Below the pieces are notes generated by a model that was given only the letters and a program-made list of their open reading frames with translations, had not been told where the DNA came from and did not search any database. From Pseudomonadota bacterium (GTDB lineage: Bacteria > Pseudomonadota > Gammaproteobacteria > Burkholderiales > Burkholderiaceae_E), in contig CAUJHG010000072.1 of the NCBI GenBank assembly GCA_963204785.1, forward strand, positions 24,425 to 88,424: a stretch of DNA of 64,000 nt, in the 5' to 3' direction. Shown here piece after piece: positions 47,189 to 57,874 of the stretch. The stretch's first letter is position 1. Every line of letters starts with the position of its first letter. The position numbers were made by a program, and so were the translations under genes.

Positions 47189-48378
47189 CCGGCCCCCCGC
47201 ATCATCCGCCGGTTCTCGAAGTCGATCCGCAGCAGGATCGCGATCGCGACGCAGTTGACCAGGATTCCCGAGCCGCCGTAGCTCATCAGCGGCAGGGTCA
47301 GGCCCTTGGTGGGCAGCAGCCCGACGTTGACGCCCATGTTCACGAAGGCCTGGAAGCCGATCCACACGCCGATTCCCTTGGCGGCGAGGCCTGCGAAGAC
47401 CCGGTCGATCGCGATCGCCTGGCGACCGATCTCGAAGGCCCGGCGGGTCAGCCAGTAGAAGAGGGCGATCACCACCATGACCCCGAACAGGCCGAGTTCC
47501 TCGCCGATCACAGCGAACAGGCAGTCGGTGTGGGCCTCGGGCAGGTAGTGCAGCTTCTCGATCGATCCGCCCAGTCCGACTCCGAACCACTCGCCCCGGC
47601 CGAAGGCGATCAGCGAGTGGGTCAGCTGGTAGCCCTTGCCGAGCGGATCGGCGAAGGGGTCGAGGTAGGCGAAGATGCGCTCGCGACGCCAGGGCGACAT
47701 CAGGATCAGCAGCGCGAAGGTGCCCAGCGCAGTCACCACCAGCCCGGCGAACAGCCGGCCGTTGACGCCGCCGAGGAACAGCACGCCCATCGCGATCGAC
47801 GCGATCACGATGAAGGCGCCCAGATCCGGTTCGAGCAGCAGCAGCAGCCCCACCAGGGCGACCGCGGCGCCCATCGGCAGGAAGCCCCGAGAGAAGTGCT
47901 GCATGTAGTCCTGCTTGCGCACCGTGTAGTCGGCGGCGTAGAGGACCACGAACAGCTTCATCAGCTCCGAAGGCTGCAGATTGACCAGGTACAGCGAGAG
48001 CCAGCGACGCGCGCCGTACACGACCTTGCCCACGCCCGGGATCAGGACCAGCACCAGCAGCACCAGCCCGAGCGTGAACAGCAGCGGCGCCCAGCGCTGC
48101 CACATCCTGATCGGCACCGCGAAGGCGAGCAGCCCGACGGCCAGGCCGAGGCCGAGCGCGAACACGTGACGCACCAGGAAGTGCGTGGGGCGATAGCTGG
48201 CGAAGCGCGGCGAGTCCGGCAGCGCGATCGACGCCGAGTAGACCATCACCACGCCCAGCAGCAGCAGCGCGGCGACGACCCAGATCAGCGCGGAGTCGAT
48301 CGCCTGCGCGCTCGCGGGCCGGGCACTGCGCAGGCCGGAGCGGGCCGATCGGCGGCCGGGAAGACGCAGGCTCAGCAT
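47185..48378 (-). CDS. ftsW: septal peptidoglycan glycosyltransferase FtsW (SEDS family)
   Basis: A 397-residue polytopic SEDS protein, about ten membrane helices, that polymerises lipid II together with FtsI. Marks: [89 protein letters not shown] (long loop, residues about 233-271), [19 protein letters not shown]. The ATG at 48378 overlaps the murD end by 7 bp. The N-terminus is Arg-rich ([16 protein letters not shown]). Confidence 0.96.
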   Translation of the reverse strand: MLSLRLPGRRSARSGLRSARPASAQAIDSALIWVVAALLLLGVVMVYSASIALPDSPRFASYRPTHFLVRHVFALGLGLAVGLLAFAVPIRMWQRWAPLLFTLGLVLLVLVLIPGVGKVVYGARRWLSLYLVNLQPSELMKLFVVLYAADYTVRKQDYMQHFSRGFLPMGAAVALVGLLLLLEPDLGAFIVIASIAMGVLFLGGVNGRLFAGLVVTALGTFALLILMSPWRRERIFAYLDPFADPLGKGYQLTHSLIAFGRGEWFGVGLGGSIEKLHYLPEAHTDCLFAVIGEELGLFGVMVVIALFYWLTRRAFEIGRQAIAIDRVFAGLAAKGIGVWIGFQAFVNMGVNVGLLPTKGLTLPLMSYGGSGILVNCVAIAILLRIDFENRRMMRGAG

Positions 48379-49904
48379 GGCTGCCCCGCTTCCTCTGCGA
48401 CACGCCGCACCGCATCGACGAAGACCCGGGCGCGATGCTCGTAGTTGCGGAACATGTCCAGGCTCGCGCAGGCCGGCGACAGCAGCACCGCGTCACCCGG
48501 GCGCGCGAGCGTCGCCGCCAGACGCACCGCATCGTCGAGGCCGGCGCAGTCGTGCAGCGCAACGCCGGCAGGCTCGAGCGCGCCGCGCAGCGTCGGCGCG
48601 TCGCGACCGATCAGCAGCACCGCGCGCGCGTGGTCCCGCACCGGCTGCACCAGCGGGGTGAAGTCCTGCCCCTTGCCGTCGCCGCCCGCGATCAGCACGC
48701 AGGGTCGGCCCAGCCCGGTCAGCGCGGCGACGGTCGCGCCGACGTTGGTCCCCTTGCTGTCGTCGTAGTACTGGACCTCGCCGATCGTGGTCACCAGCGC
48801 GCAGCGATGGGGCTCGCCCGCGTAGGAGCGCAGCCCGTGCAGCAGCGTCGCCACCGGGATTCCGGCAGCCTGCGCGAGCGCCAGCGCCGCCAGGGCGTTG
48901 CGCTGGTTGTGCGCGCCGCGGATCCGCAGCGCCTCCGCAGGCATCAGGCGACGCACGATCGCCGGCGCCGGCTCGGCCCCACGCCGGCGCCGGCCCGGCG
49001 GCTCCTCGCCGGGCACGGCCTCGGCCAGCCAGCGCAGCCCGCCCTCGGTCACGATGCCGAGCTCGCCCGCCTGGACCGGTGCGGACAGCCCGAAGCTGCG
49101 CCGCTGCGGTCCGATGCCGCGCAGCGCCGGCTTCGGCTGCGGTGGCGCGGTCGCGGGGTCGTCGCGGTCGAACACGCACAGCGCCGCATGCCGGTAGATG
49201 CGCTGCTTGGCCCTGGCATAGCTGTCGGCCGACGCGTGCCAGTCGAGGTGGTCCTGGCTGATGTTGAGGATCGCGGCGGCATCGGCCGCCAGGCTCTCGG
49301 CAAGCGCGAGCTGGAAGCTGGAGAGCTCCAGCACCCAGACCTCGGGCAGGGTGCCGGCCTCGAGGCGTTCGCGCAGCACGTCGAGCGCCGCCGGGGCGAT
49401 GTTGCCGGCGACCGCGACGCTTCGCCCCGCCTGCTCGCACAGGTGCGCGACCAGTCGGGTGGTGGTGGTCTTGCCGTTGGTGCCCGTGATCGCGAGCAGC
49501 CGGGGGGCGTAGCCGTCCGCCCGCATCGCGGCCAGGGCCTGGGCGAAGAGCTCGATCTCCCCGGACACCGCGATGCCTCGCTCGCAGGCGCCGCGGTACA
49601 GCCCGGTGAACTCGCCGATCTCGATCGACAGCCCCGGGCTCCAGAGCAGGACATCGACGCCGTCGAGGAGCCCCGGCTGCAGCGGACCCGGCACGAAGCG
49701 CGCCTGTGGAACGGCCTCGCGCAGCGCGGCCAGCTGCGGCGGCTCGGAGCGCGTGTCGGCCACCGTGACCCGCGCGCCGCGCAGCGCCGCCCAGCGCGCC
49801 ATGGCGAGGCCCGACTCGCCCAGGCCGGCCACCAGCGCACTGCGCCCGGCGAGGTCGAACAGCTGCAGCTGGGTGGAGGTTTCGCTCATCGTCCGCTCTG
49901 CCAT
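48372..49904 (-). CDS. murD: UDP-N-acetylmuramoylalanine--D-glutamate ligase MurD
   Basis: A 510-residue ligase, about 70 longer than the E. coli enzyme. [19 protein letters not shown] (about 22-40), WSPGLS, ATP loop [43 protein letters not shown] and [17 protein letters not shown]. The extra length is mainly an Arg/Pro-rich insertion ([18 protein letters not shown]) before [22 protein letters not shown]; similar insertions are, as far as I recall, usual in Burkholderiales. ATG 49904 starts 2 bp after the mraY stop; ATG 49889 (MSETST) is the alternative. Confidence 0.94.
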   Translation of the reverse strand: MAERTMSETSTQLQLFDLAGRSALVAGLGESGLAMARWAALRGARVTVADTRSEPPQLAALREAVPQARFVPGPLQPGLLDGVDVLLWSPGLSIEIGEFTGLYRGACERGIAVSGEIELFAQALAAMRADGYAPRLLAITGTNGKTTTTRLVAHLCEQAGRSVAVAGNIAPAALDVLRERLEAGTLPEVWVLELSSFQLALAESLAADAAAILNISQDHLDWHASADSYARAKQRIYRHAALCVFDRDDPATAPPQPKPALRGIGPQRRSFGLSAPVQAGELGIVTEGGLRWLAEAVPGEEPPGRRRRGAEPAPAIVRRLMPAEALRIRGAHNQRNALAALALAQAAGIPVATLLHGLRSYAGEPHRCALVTTIGEVQYYDDSKGTNVGATVAALTGLGRPCVLIAGGDGKGQDFTPLVQPVRDHARAVLLIGRDAPTLRGALEPAGVALHDCAGLDDAVRLAATLARPGDAVLLSPACASLDMFRNYEHRARVFVDAVRRVAEEAGQPC

Positions 49905-49906
49905 CG

Positions 49907-51076
49907 TCAGCGCAGCTTCAGCGTGCTCAGGCCGAACAGCACGAGCATCATCGTGACGATCCAGAAGCGCACGACGACCTGACTCTCCTTGACGCCGCCG
50001 ACCTCGAAGTGATGGTGCAGCGGCGCCATCCGGAAGATCCGCCGGCCCTCGCCGTAGCGCCGCTTCGTGTACTTGAAGTAGCCGACCTGCAGCATCACCG
50101 ACAGCGTCTCGGCGACGAACACGCCGCCCATGATGAACAGCACGATCTCCTGGCGCACGATCACCGCGACGGTGCCGAGCGCCCCGCCGAGCGCGAGCGC
50201 GCCGACGTCGCCCATGAACACCTGGGCCGGGTAGGCGTTGAACCACAGGAAGCCCAGCCCGGCGCCTGCGATCGCGCCGCAGAACACCGTGAGCTCGCCC
50301 GCTCCGGGCACGTAGGGAATCAGCAGGTACTTCGAGAAGACCGCATTGCCGCTCACGTAGGCGAAGACGCCGAGCGCCGAGCCGACCAGCACCGCCGGCA
50401 GGATCGCCAGGCCGTCGGCGCCGTCGGTCAGGTTCACCGCGTTGCTGGTGCCCACGATCACGAAATAGGTCAGCGCGATGAAGCCGAAGACGCCGAGCGG
50501 ATAGGCGATGTTCTTGAAGAAGGGGACGATCAGGTCGGCAGTCGGCGGCAGGCCGCTCGTGAAGCCGCTCATCGCCCAGCCGCCCAGCAGGTCGAGGACC
50601 TGCGCGTTCGACTGCGCCGGCACCGCGAAGGCCAGCCAGATCGCGGCAGCCAGGCCGATCAGCGACTGCCAGAAGTACTTCTCCTTCGCGGCCATCCCGC
50701 GCGGGTCGCGTCGCACCACCTTGCGGTAGTCGTCGACCCAGCCGATCCATCCGAAGCCGAGCGTCACCAGCAGCACCGGCCAGACGAAACGGTTGGAGAG
50801 GTCGCTCCACAGCAGCGTGGAGGCGCCCACGCCGATCAGGATCAGCGCGCCGCCCATCGTCGGAGTGCCCGACTTGGTCAGGTGCGTCTGCGGGCCGTCG
50901 TGGCGCACCGCCTGCCCGATCTTCATCTGCGCGAGCTTGCGGATCAGCACGGGGCCGAAGACCAGGCCGATCGCCAGCGCGGTGAGCGTGGCCAACACCG
51001 CGCGCAGCGTGATGTAGTTGAAGACCGAGAACGCCCGGATGTCGCGGGCCAGCCATTGCGCCAGTTCGAGCAGCAT
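49907..51076 (-). CDS. mraY: phospho-N-acetylmuramoyl-pentapeptide-transferase MraY
   Basis: A 389-residue ten-helix membrane enzyme forming lipid I. Marks: [23 protein letters not shown] (about 55-77), [10 protein letters not shown] with the Asp pair, [31 protein letters not shown], and [14 protein letters not shown]. Start MLLELAQWL at 51076 overlaps the murF TGA by one base. Typical length is 360-390. Confidence 0.96.
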   Translation of the reverse strand: MLLELAQWLARDIRAFSVFNYITLRAVLATLTALAIGLVFGPVLIRKLAQMKIGQAVRHDGPQTHLTKSGTPTMGGALILIGVGASTLLWSDLSNRFVWPVLLVTLGFGWIGWVDDYRKVVRRDPRGMAAKEKYFWQSLIGLAAAIWLAFAVPAQSNAQVLDLLGGWAMSGFTSGLPPTADLIVPFFKNIAYPLGVFGFIALTYFVIVGTSNAVNLTDGADGLAILPAVLVGSALGVFAYVSGNAVFSKYLLIPYVPGAGELTVFCGAIAGAGLGFLWFNAYPAQVFMGDVGALALGGALGTVAVIVRQEIVLFIMGGVFVAETLSVMLQVGYFKYTKRRYGEGRRIFRMAPLHHHFEVGGVKESQVVVRFWIVTMMLVLFGLSTLKLR

Positions 51077-52446
51077 CAGTGCCCCGCCTGCGCAGCGTCG
51101 TCGCGACGCACGAGGGCCGCGACCACCCGTTCCATCCGCATGAACCGCGAACCCTTGACCAGCAGGGTGGTCCCGTCCAGCGCCAGTTCGCGCGCCCGGC
51201 GCACCAGCGCGTCGACGTCCTCGAAGTGCTCGCCGCCGGCGCCGAAGGCGGCGACCGTGTCCTGCGTCGCTGCGCCGGTCGCCAGCAGGTGAGCGACGCC
51301 GCAGCGGGCGGCGTACTCGCCCACCTCGCGATGGAACTGCGCGCCCTGCTCGCCGACCTCGCCCATGTCGCCCAGGACGAGCGCGCGTGGCGCGGGCTGG
51401 TCGCGCAGCACCTCGATCGCGGCGCGCACGGAATCCGGGTTTGCGTTGTAGCTGTCGTCGATCACCGTGGCGCCCGCGGTGCCGCGCAGCCGCACGAGGC
51501 GCCCGCGCACCGGACGGAAGCGCTGCAGCCCCTCGGCGATCGTCGCGGCATCCAGCCCGAGCGCATGGGCACAGGCAGCGGCCGCCAGTGCATTGCGCAC
51601 ATTGTGCTGGCCGTCGATCCCCAGCGAGACCGTCACCCGGACCCCGGCGATGTCCATCTCGAAGCCGGCGGGCACGGCGTGCGCCGGCGCGCTCACCTCG
51701 AAGCCGTCGCCGAGGCCGAACTCGACGCGCCGGCGATCGCCGGCGCGCTCGCGCCAGATGCCCGCGTGGGGATCGTCGCCCGGGTAGACCGCCACGCCCT
51801 CGGGGCCGAGCGCATCGAAGACCGTGCCGTTCTCGCGTGCCGTCGCGTCGACCGAGTGCATGAACTCCTGGTGCTCGCGCTGGGCGTTGTTGACCAGCGC
51901 GACCGTCGGCTGCGCGACCTGCGCCAGCCAGGCGATCTCGCCGGGCCGGTTCATCCCGAGCTCGAGCACCGCGGCACGGTGCCCGGGCCGCAGTCCGAGC
52001 ACCGTCAGCGGCACCCCGATCTCGTTGTTCAGGTTGCCGGCAGTGGCAAGCCGCGCCTGGGCGCCGAAACGCAGCGCGAGGATCGCCGCGATCATCTCCT
52101 TGACCGTGGTCTTTCCGTTGCTGCCGGCGACCGCGATCAGCGGCAGCGCGAAGCGGCGACGCCATCCTGCGGCGATCTCGCCGAGCGCGCGACGCGCATC
52201 CGCCACGAGCAGCGCCGGCGGGCGCATCCCCGGAACCCAGTGTTCGACGAGCACCGCGGCCGCCCCGGCCTCCTGCGCGCCCAGGACGAACTCGTGCGCA
52301 TCGAAGCGCTCGCCGCGCAGCGCGACGAACAGCGCCCCCGGCGCGAAGGCGCGCGTGTCGGTGCACACCGAACCGATGCGCACCGTGCCGTCGCCGACCA
52401 GGCGTGCGGCACCGAGCCAGCCGAAGGCCTCGCGCAGGCTAAACAC
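51076..52446 (-). CDS. murF: UDP-N-acetylmuramoyl-tripeptide--D-alanyl-D-alanine ligase MurF
   Basis: A 456-residue ligase that adds D-Ala-D-Ala. [28 protein letters not shown] (about 26-53), ATP loop [20 protein letters not shown] (about 106-125), [30 protein letters not shown] [35 protein letters not shown] start at 52446 lies inside the end of murE (8-bp overlap). Confidence 0.96.
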   Translation of the reverse strand: MFSLREAFGWLGAARLVGDGTVRIGSVCTDTRAFAPGALFVALRGERFDAHEFVLGAQEAGAAAVLVEHWVPGMRPPALLVADARRALGEIAAGWRRRFALPLIAVAGSNGKTTVKEMIAAILALRFGAQARLATAGNLNNEIGVPLTVLGLRPGHRAAVLELGMNRPGEIAWLAQVAQPTVALVNNAQREHQEFMHSVDATARENGTVFDALGPEGVAVYPGDDPHAGIWRERAGDRRRVEFGLGDGFEVSAPAHAVPAGFEMDIAGVRVTVSLGIDGQHNVRNALAAAACAHALGLDAATIAEGLQRFRPVRGRLVRLRGTAGATVIDDSYNANPDSVRAAIEVLRDQPAPRALVLGDMGEVGEQGAQFHREVGEYAARCGVAHLLATGAATQDTVAAFGAGGEHFEDVDALVRRARELALDGTTLLVKGSRFMRMERVVAALVRRDDAAQAGH

Positions 52447-54034
52447 CGTGGGCCTCCTTGCGCGCCACGAGCGCAGCCTGCGCCACTTCGACGTCGGAGA
52501 AGGGCTGGCGCACCCCGGCGATCTCCTGGTAGTTCTCGTGGCCCTTGCCGGCGATCAGCACCACGTCGGCGGATGCGGCGCGGGCAAGCGCGCTGTGGAT
52601 CGCAGCGCCCCGGTCGAGTTCGGTGAGTGCCGGCTCGCGGATCAGGCCGGCGCGGATGTCCGAGACGATCCGGAACGGCGATTCGCCGCGCGGGTTGTCG
52701 CTGGTGATCACCAGGTGGTCGGCGCCGCGCTCGGCGACCAGCCCCATCTGCGCACGCTTGCCGACATCGCGTTCACCGCCGGCGCCGAACACGCACCACA
52801 GGCGGCCGCCACGGCGCAGCGCGATCTGGCGCAGGCAGCCGAGGACGTTGTCCAGCGCATCCGGCGAGTGCGCGTAGTCGACCACCACCAGCGGCGCGTC
52901 GGCCATCTCGACCGTCTGCAGACGGCCGGGAACCGGCTCGAGCCGTTCGAGCACCTCGACGACGCGCTCGAAGGGGTGGCCCAGTGCAAGCCAGCAGCCG
53001 GCCGCGGCGAGCGCATTGGACACGTTGAACCGGCCGATCACGCCCAGACGCAGGTCCGCGGTGCCGAAGTCGCCGCTGAGCGTCAGGTGGATTCCCGAGG
53101 CGTCCTCGAACACCCGTTCGGCGATCAGGGTGCGATCGCCGCGCGCGCCGTGACGGCCCGGCGTCATTCCGTAGACGATCCGGGTCGGAGCCCCTTCGCC
53201 GCAACGCACTGCGGCGAGCATCCGGGGCGCCAGCGGATCGTCTGCGTTGACCACGACCGCCTCCAGCCCGGGCCACCCGAACAGCCGGGCCTTCGCATCG
53301 GCGTAGGCCTCCATCGTCTCGTGGTAGTCGAGGTGGTCGCGCGTGAGGTTGGTGAACGCCGCAACCGCGATGCGGCTGCCGCTCAGCCGCCCCTGGTCGA
53401 GCCCGATCGACGACGCTTCCGCGGCGACGACATCGATCCCGGACGCGACGAAGCGTGCGAGCATCGCCTGCATCCCGAGGGCATCGGGCGTCGTGAGTCC
53501 GCTGCCCTCCTCGAGCATCCCGACCGGCCCGCAGCCCAGGGTACCGATCACCGCACCGCGCTGGCCGAGCAGTTCGATGCCGCTCGACACCCACTGGGTG
53601 ACGCTGGTCTTGCCAGTGGTGCCGGTGACCGCGATCAGATCCAGCGCCTCGCTGGGCCGTCCGTGGAAGGCGCTTGCGATGCTGCCGGCGAGCGCACGCA
53701 GTCCGACGCAGGCGCGCACCGGGACTTCGCCGGCCGGCAGGCTGTCCGTGCCGCCGGCCTCGGCGACGATCGCTGCCGCACCACGCCCGAGCGCATCCGC
53801 GACGAAGCGCCGCCCGTCGTTGCGCAGCCCGGGGTAGGCGAAAAAGGCGTCGCCCGGACGGACCAGACGGCTGTCCGACTGCAGGGCGGCCCCCGCAGGC
53901 AGCACCTCGCGCAGCCACGCGGCGAGTTCGCGCGCGGCGCTGGGCACGAGTTCTGCCGCCACCTCGGGGGCGATCGTCCGGCCGTGCGCCAGGCTTGCGC
54001 CCACGGCCTGCCCGTCGCTCGTCTGCGTGCTCAC
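52439..54034 (-). CDS. murE: UDP-MurNAc-L-Ala-D-Glu--meso-diaminopimelate ligase MurE
   Basis: A 531-residue ligase. DSRLVRPGDAFFAYPG, ATP loop IAVTGTTGKTSVTQWVSSGI (about 139-158), EASSIGLDQGRLSG, NLTRDHLDYHETMEAYADAK, VDYAHSPDALDNVL and the DNPR motif TSDNPRGESPFRI, which indicates meso-diaminopimelate rather than lysine as substrate. GTG start (VSTQTSD) at 54034, two bases after the ftsI TAG. Slightly longer than E. coli (495). Confidence 0.96.
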   Translation of the reverse strand: MSTQTSDGQAVGASLAHGRTIAPEVAAELVPSAARELAAWLREVLPAGAALQSDSRLVRPGDAFFAYPGLRNDGRRFVADALGRGAAAIVAEAGGTDSLPAGEVPVRACVGLRALAGSIASAFHGRPSEALDLIAVTGTTGKTSVTQWVSSGIELLGQRGAVIGTLGCGPVGMLEEGSGLTTPDALGMQAMLARFVASGIDVVAAEASSIGLDQGRLSGSRIAVAAFTNLTRDHLDYHETMEAYADAKARLFGWPGLEAVVVNADDPLAPRMLAAVRCGEGAPTRIVYGMTPGRHGARGDRTLIAERVFEDASGIHLTLSGDFGTADLRLGVIGRFNVSNALAAAGCWLALGHPFERVVEVLERLEPVPGRLQTVEMADAPLVVVDYAHSPDALDNVLGCLRQIALRRGGRLWCVFGAGGERDVGKRAQMGLVAERGADHLVITSDNPRGESPFRIVSDIRAGLIREPALTELDRGAAIHSALARAASADVVLIAGKGHENYQEIAGVRQPFSDVEVAQAALVARKEAHGV

Positions 54035-54036
54035 GA

Positions 54037-55770
54037 CTACGTGCTCTCCCGTACCGGCCCGGCCGGAATGACCTGATTCGTGGACGGCGCATCGGGGGCG
54101 ACGCGCAGGGTGCGCAGGGCCTCGCCGACGATCCGCGAGAAGAGCGGCGCGGCGACCTGGCCCCCGTAGTGCTGGCCCGCCGAGGGCTCGTCGATCATCA
54201 CCGCGACGATCAGGCGCGGATCGGAAACCGGGGCGAAACCGACGAAGGACGCGATGTACTTGCGCACGTAGCGGCCGTGCTCCTGCTTGTAGGCGGTCCC
54301 GGTCTTGCCGGCGACGCGATAGCCGGCGACCTGGGCCTTGGGCGCAGTCCCGCCCGGGCCGGCGGCCATCTCGAGCATCTGACGGATCGCAGCTGCCGTC
54401 TTCGGGCTGAAGACGCGCACCCCGTGGGCCTGCTCCTCGGTCCTGATCAGCGACAGCGGCATCACCTCGCCGTCGCCGGAGAAGGCGGTGTAGGCGCGCG
54501 CGAGCTGCACCAGCGACACCGAGATGCCATGTCCGTAGGACATCGTCGCCTGCTCGATCGGCTTCCAGTTGCGGTAGGGACGGACACGGCCGGCGACCGC
54601 CCCCGGGAATCCGAGCTGCGGCGCCTGCCCGAAGCCGACCCCGGTGAACATGTCCCACATCCGCTGGGGCGACATCGTCATCGCCATCTTCACGGTGCCC
54701 ACGTTGGAGGACTTCTGCAGCACTTCCTCGACGGTCAGCGCACCGTGCGGATGCGCATCGCCGATCGTCGCCGAGCCGATCTTCAGGCGGCCGGGCGCAG
54801 TGTCGATCACGGTCTTGGGACCGACCTTGCCCAGCTCGAGCGCCAGCGCGGTGGTGAAGGGCTTCATCGTCGAGCCCGGTTCGAAGGTGTCGGTGATCAC
54901 CCGGTTGCGCAGCTGTGCTCCGGAGAGCTGGCGACGCTGGTTCGGGTCGTAGGTGGGCAGGTTGGCCAGCGCCAGCACCTCGCCGGTGCGCGCATCGAGC
55001 ACCACCGCCGCCCCGGCCTTCGCCTTGTGCGCGCTCACCGCGTCGCGCAGCGCAGCGTGGACGTGGTACTGGATCTTGGTGTCGATCGACAGCTGGAGGT
55101 CCCGGCCGTTGCGCGGCTCGCGGATCGAGCCGACATCCTCGATCGTGCGCCCCAGGCGGTCGCGGATCACGCGCCGGCTGCCGATCGCTCCGGCGAGCGT
55201 GCGATCGTGCGCGAGCTCGATCCCTTCCTGGCCGGTGTCCTCGACGTTGGTGAAGCCGACCACGTGTGCCAGCGCTTCGCCTTCGGGATAATAACGCTTG
55301 TACTCCAGGAGCTGGTGCACGCCCGGGATCTTCAGCGCCGCGACCTGCTCGGCAACGGGCGCTTCGACCTGTCGCTTCAGATAGACGAAGGTCTTGTCCT
55401 CGTCGGCCAGCCGCCTGCGCAGCTCCCGCTCGGGCATCTCGAGCAGCTTCGCCAGCTTCGCCAGCTGTTCCGGGGTCGCCTTCAGCTCCTCCGGCGAAGC
55501 CCAGATCGCCGGCGCCGGCAGGCTGACGGCGAGCACCACGCCGTTGCGGTCGAGGACGCGCCCGCGCGAGGCTGGCAGCTCGATGGTCCGTGCGTAGCGC
55601 GATTCCCCCTGCTTCTGGAGGAAGTCGTCGGACACCGTCTGCAGCCACACCGCGCGCGCCGCCAGCGCCAGGAAGGCCAGCGCGATCAGCAGCATCACCA
55701 CCCTGGAACGATGGGCCGGGAGCTTTACCTGCAGCAGCGGGTTGGCCGCGAACGGCACGCCGCGGCTCAT
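54037..55770 (-). CDS. ftsI: septal peptidoglycan transpeptidase FtsI (PBP3)
   Basis: A 577-residue class B penicillin-binding protein. One membrane helix near the N-terminus (VVMLLIALAFLALAARAVWL, about 24-43), pedestal domain starting RGRVLDRNGVVLAVSLP, then the transpeptidase: active Ser in EPGSTMKPF (about 298), SSN in LQKSSNVGT, and KTGT in VAGKTGTAYK (about 487). Start MSRGVPF at 55770 overlaps the ftsL TGA (ATGA). Partner of FtsW in septal wall synthesis. Confidence 0.96.
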   Translation of the reverse strand: MSRGVPFAANPLLQVKLPAHRSRVVMLLIALAFLALAARAVWLQTVSDDFLQKQGESRYARTIELPASRGRVLDRNGVVLAVSLPAPAIWASPEELKATPEQLAKLAKLLEMPERELRRRLADEDKTFVYLKRQVEAPVAEQVAALKIPGVHQLLEYKRYYPEGEALAHVVGFTNVEDTGQEGIELAHDRTLAGAIGSRRVIRDRLGRTIEDVGSIREPRNGRDLQLSIDTKIQYHVHAALRDAVSAHKAKAGAAVVLDARTGEVLALANLPTYDPNQRRQLSGAQLRNRVITDTFEPGSTMKPFTTALALELGKVGPKTVIDTAPGRLKIGSATIGDAHPHGALTVEEVLQKSSNVGTVKMAMTMSPQRMWDMFTGVGFGQAPQLGFPGAVAGRVRPYRNWKPIEQATMSYGHGISVSLVQLARAYTAFSGDGEVMPLSLIRTEEQAHGVRVFSPKTAAAIRQMLEMAAGPGGTAPKAQVAGYRVAGKTGTAYKQEHGRYVRKYIASFVGFAPVSDPRLIVAVMIDEPSAGQHYGGQVAAPLFSRIVGEALRTLRVAPDAPSTNQVIPAGPVREST

Positions 55771-56066
55771 CGACCGGCCTCCAGCGCGGTCTGCTCGACC
55801 GGTGCGTCGAGCGTCAGGTAGAGGGTGCGCTGCGGGCTGACCGGCTGCATCGCCAGCCCGGCGCGCGCCTTCGAGTCGATCAGCGACGCGGTCGCCAGGC
55901 GCGTCTGGTCGAGCCGCAGCCGATTCCAGCGGACATCGAGCTGGCGGGCCTGGGCCTGGGCATGCTCGAGATCGATGAACAGCGTGCGCGCGCGGTGCTG
56001 CGCGGTGACCAGCCCGAGCGCGCACACGACCAGCACGCCGGCGAGCGTGGCAGCGAGCCGGCTCAT
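55767..56066 (-). CDS. ftsL: cell division protein FtsL
   Basis: A 99-residue bitopic protein: membrane helix [19 protein letters not shown] (about 4-22) then a periplasmic coiled coil ([29 protein letters not shown], residues about 26-54) that pairs with FtsB. Poorly conserved family, called from topology, size and position between rsmH and ftsI with ATGA overlaps at both ends. Confidence 0.93.
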   Translation of the reverse strand: MSRLAATLAGVLVVCALGLVTAQHRARTLFIDLEHAQAQARQLDVRWNRLRLDQTRLATASLIDSKARAGLAMQPVSPQRTLYLTLDAPVEQTALEAGR

Positions 56067-57073
56067 GACACCGCCCCGCCCGTTGCCTTGGCGGAGCCTG
56101 CAGCGACCTCGGCCACCCGCTCGGCGACCCGGAGCACCGCCGAGCGCGCCCGGGGGTTGGCCGCGATCTCGGACTCGCGGGGCAGGATGCGCGCAACCGG
56201 GCGCAAGCGCACCCGCACCGGCAGGGGCGCCCCGCGGACCGGATCGCGCGGCGCATCGCGCCCGCTCTCGTGCGCGATGAAGCGCTTGACGATCCGGTCC
56301 TCGAGCGAGTGGAAGCTGATCACCGCCAGCCGCCCCGCGGGGCGCAGACGCTCGACTGCGACCGCTAGGACTCCCTCGAGCTCCTCAAGCTCTTGATTGA
56401 GGAAAATCCGTAGAGCCTGAAAGGTGCGTGTGGCCGGGTCCTTGCCCACCTCCGGCCTCTTCCCGCGGCGCCGGACGACGCCCGCCACGAGACGGGCAAG
56501 CTCTCCGGTGGTCTGGAGCGGGGCGCTGCCGGGGTCCCCGCGGCGAGCAACAATCGCCTTTGCAATCGGAACAGCAAACCGTTCTTCCCCATAGTCCCTC
56601 ACCACCTCGGCAATCTGGTCTTCTGACGCCGTGTCGAGCCATTGGCTCGCCGGCACTCCGCGCGTCGGATCCATGCGCATGTCCAGCGGACCGTCGGCGC
56701 GGAAGCTGAATCCGCGCGACGGATCGTCCAGCTGCGGCGAGGAGACGCCCAGGTCCAGCAGCACTCCGTCGACCGCATCCACCCCCTGTGCATCCAGCAC
56801 CTCGCCCAGTTCGGAGAAGCGCGCGTGGGTGATCGAGAAGCGCGCGTCTCCGGTCTGCTCCTGCCAGCGCCGCCCGGCGGCGACCGCCTGCGGGTCGCGG
56901 TCGATCGCCAGCAGCCGTCCCGCGGGACCCAGACGCGCGAGGATCGCCGCGCTGTGGCCGCCGCGACCGTAGGTGCCATCGACATAGGTCCCGTCGGCGG
57001 CCACACACAGCCCCATGAGCGTTTCCTCGAGCAGGACCGGCAGATGTCCCGACTCGGCGCAGGTCGATTCCAC
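56063..57073 (-). CDS. rsmH: 16S rRNA (cytosine-1402-N4)-methyltransferase RsmH (MraW)
   Basis: A 336-residue SAM-dependent methyltransferase. [14 protein letters not shown] at the start, SAM motif [19 protein letters not shown] (about 34-52), [32 protein letters not shown], and [15 protein letters not shown]. The GTG start at 57073, 9 bp after the mraZ stop, is the only start before the conserved region. Between about 56360 and 56640 the codon choice shifts to A/T-ending codons (ATT, GTT, CTA, TTT, GAA) unlike the rest of the gene; the protein remains intact. Confidence 0.95.
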   Translation of the reverse strand: MESTCAESGHLPVLLEETLMGLCVAADGTYVDGTYGRGGHSAAILARLGPAGRLLAIDRDPQAVAAGRRWQEQTGDARFSITHARFSELGEVLDAQGVDAVDGVLLDLGVSSPQLDDPSRGFSFRADGPLDMRMDPTRGVPASQWLDTASEDQIAEVVRDYGEERFAVPIAKAIVARRGDPGSAPLQTTGELARLVAGVVRRRGKRPEVGKDPATRTFQALRIFLNQELEELEGVLAVAVERLRPAGRLAVISFHSLEDRIVKRFIAHESGRDAPRDPVRGAPLPVRVRLRPVARILPRESEIAANPRARSAVLRVAERVAEVAAGSAKATGGAVS

Positions 57074-57081
57074 CGCGGCGC

Positions 57082-57510
57082 CTAGAAGGAGAAGTTCGCA
57101 AGAGCTTCGGGGATTCCGGCGGCGAGCGCTTCCTGCTCCTTTGCCGCCAGCGCGTGTGCGTCCCAGACCTCGAAGTGGCTGCCCATGCCGAGCAGCATCA
57201 CGTCCTTGGTCAGCCCGGCCGCCTGCCGAAGTTCGGGGGACACGAGGATGCGCCCCGCCCCGTCCATCTCCAGATCGGTGGCGCTGCCGAGGAAGATCCG
57301 CTGCCACTGGCGGGCGGCGATCGGCAGCGCCGCGATCCGCTCGCGATGGACTTCCCAGACCGGCCGGGGGAACAGCATCAGGCATCCGTCCGGATGCCGG
57401 GTGAGGGTGAGGCGCCCTTCGCACTGAGCCACCAGGGCGTCGCGGTGCCGCGAAGGAACCGTCAGGCGGCCCTTGGCGTCGAGCGACAGCGCTGAACTCC
57501 CCTGGAACAT
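57082..57510 (-). CDS. mraZ: transcriptional regulator MraZ
   Basis: A 142-residue AbrB-like DNA-binding protein, first gene of the dcw cluster. Two repeats of the fold: [25 protein letters not shown] (about 2-26) and [22 protein letters not shown] (about 79-100), each with the DxxGR motif. Known to repress its own operon through GTGGG-type repeats at the promoter; four such boxes lie 56-91 bp upstream of this start. ATG at 57510. Confidence 0.96.
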   Translation of the reverse strand: MFQGSSALSLDAKGRLTVPSRHRDALVAQCEGRLTLTRHPDGCLMLFPRPVWEVHRERIAALPIAARQWQRIFLGSATDLEMDGAGRILVSPELRQAAGLTKDVMLLGMGSHFEVWDAHALAAKEQEALAAGIPEALANFSF

Positions 57511-57565
57511 GTTCTCTGGACCGATTCACTCCGGGCTGCCGAACCGGCCCGAGGCATGCCTCGAG

Positions 57566-57601
57566 CCCCACTTTTCACCACAATTTCACACCAGTTCCCA
57601 C
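57566..57601 (-). promoter_or_regulatory. MraZ operator: four GTGnGn boxes spaced 10 bp
   Basis: On the minus strand, 5' to 3': GTGGGA (57596-57601), GTGTGA (57586-57591), GTGGTG (57576-57581), GTGGGG (57566-57571), each separated by four A/T-rich bases, an exact 10-bp period. This is the known layout of MraZ binding sites. The first box overlaps the -10 element, so binding would block the dcw promoter. Confidence 0.85.
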
Positions 57602-57629
57602 TTTAGCGAAAAGGGTCTGACCGGGTCAA
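57600..57629 (-). promoter_or_regulatory. dcw cluster promoter upstream of mraZ
   Basis: TTGACC (57624-57629), 18-bp spacer, TAAAGT (57600-57605) on the minus strand; the last bases of the -10 are part of the first MraZ box. Predicted leader about 80 nt before mraZ. Confidence 0.75.
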
Positions 57630-57874
57630 GTCGGATCCGGATTTCTCCAGCGCGGACAAGGACTTAGCAGCGCCGCCCGGATTCACTGATTGCGCAAAAA
57701 CTCGTGACAAATTAGGGCTCTACGCGCGATATCGCATCCAGTGTCTGACGTGTCGGCGCGCTCGATGCAGGCCGGATGGCGCAGCGCGGGGGGACGAACA
57801 GGCGACGCGCGGGCCCGATCCGGGCAGGCGGCCAGACGGATGGGTGCGTTCGGATGGGTGCGGGGCAGGAAAAG
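57630..57874. other. non-coding gap between dcw promoter and rnpB 3' end
   Basis: No gene is supported here. The only repeat seen is a 12-bp direct repeat CGGATGGGTGCG at 57837-57848 and 57851-57862, just beyond the rnpB 3' end. A run CCCCTTTTCC on the minus strand directly after the rnpB P1 helix may help termination. Confidence 0.5.

Noticed and set aside
57837..57862. 12-bp direct repeat near rnpB as attachment site
   Set aside because: No integrase, tRNA or mobile gene nearby; the repeat is short and isolated.
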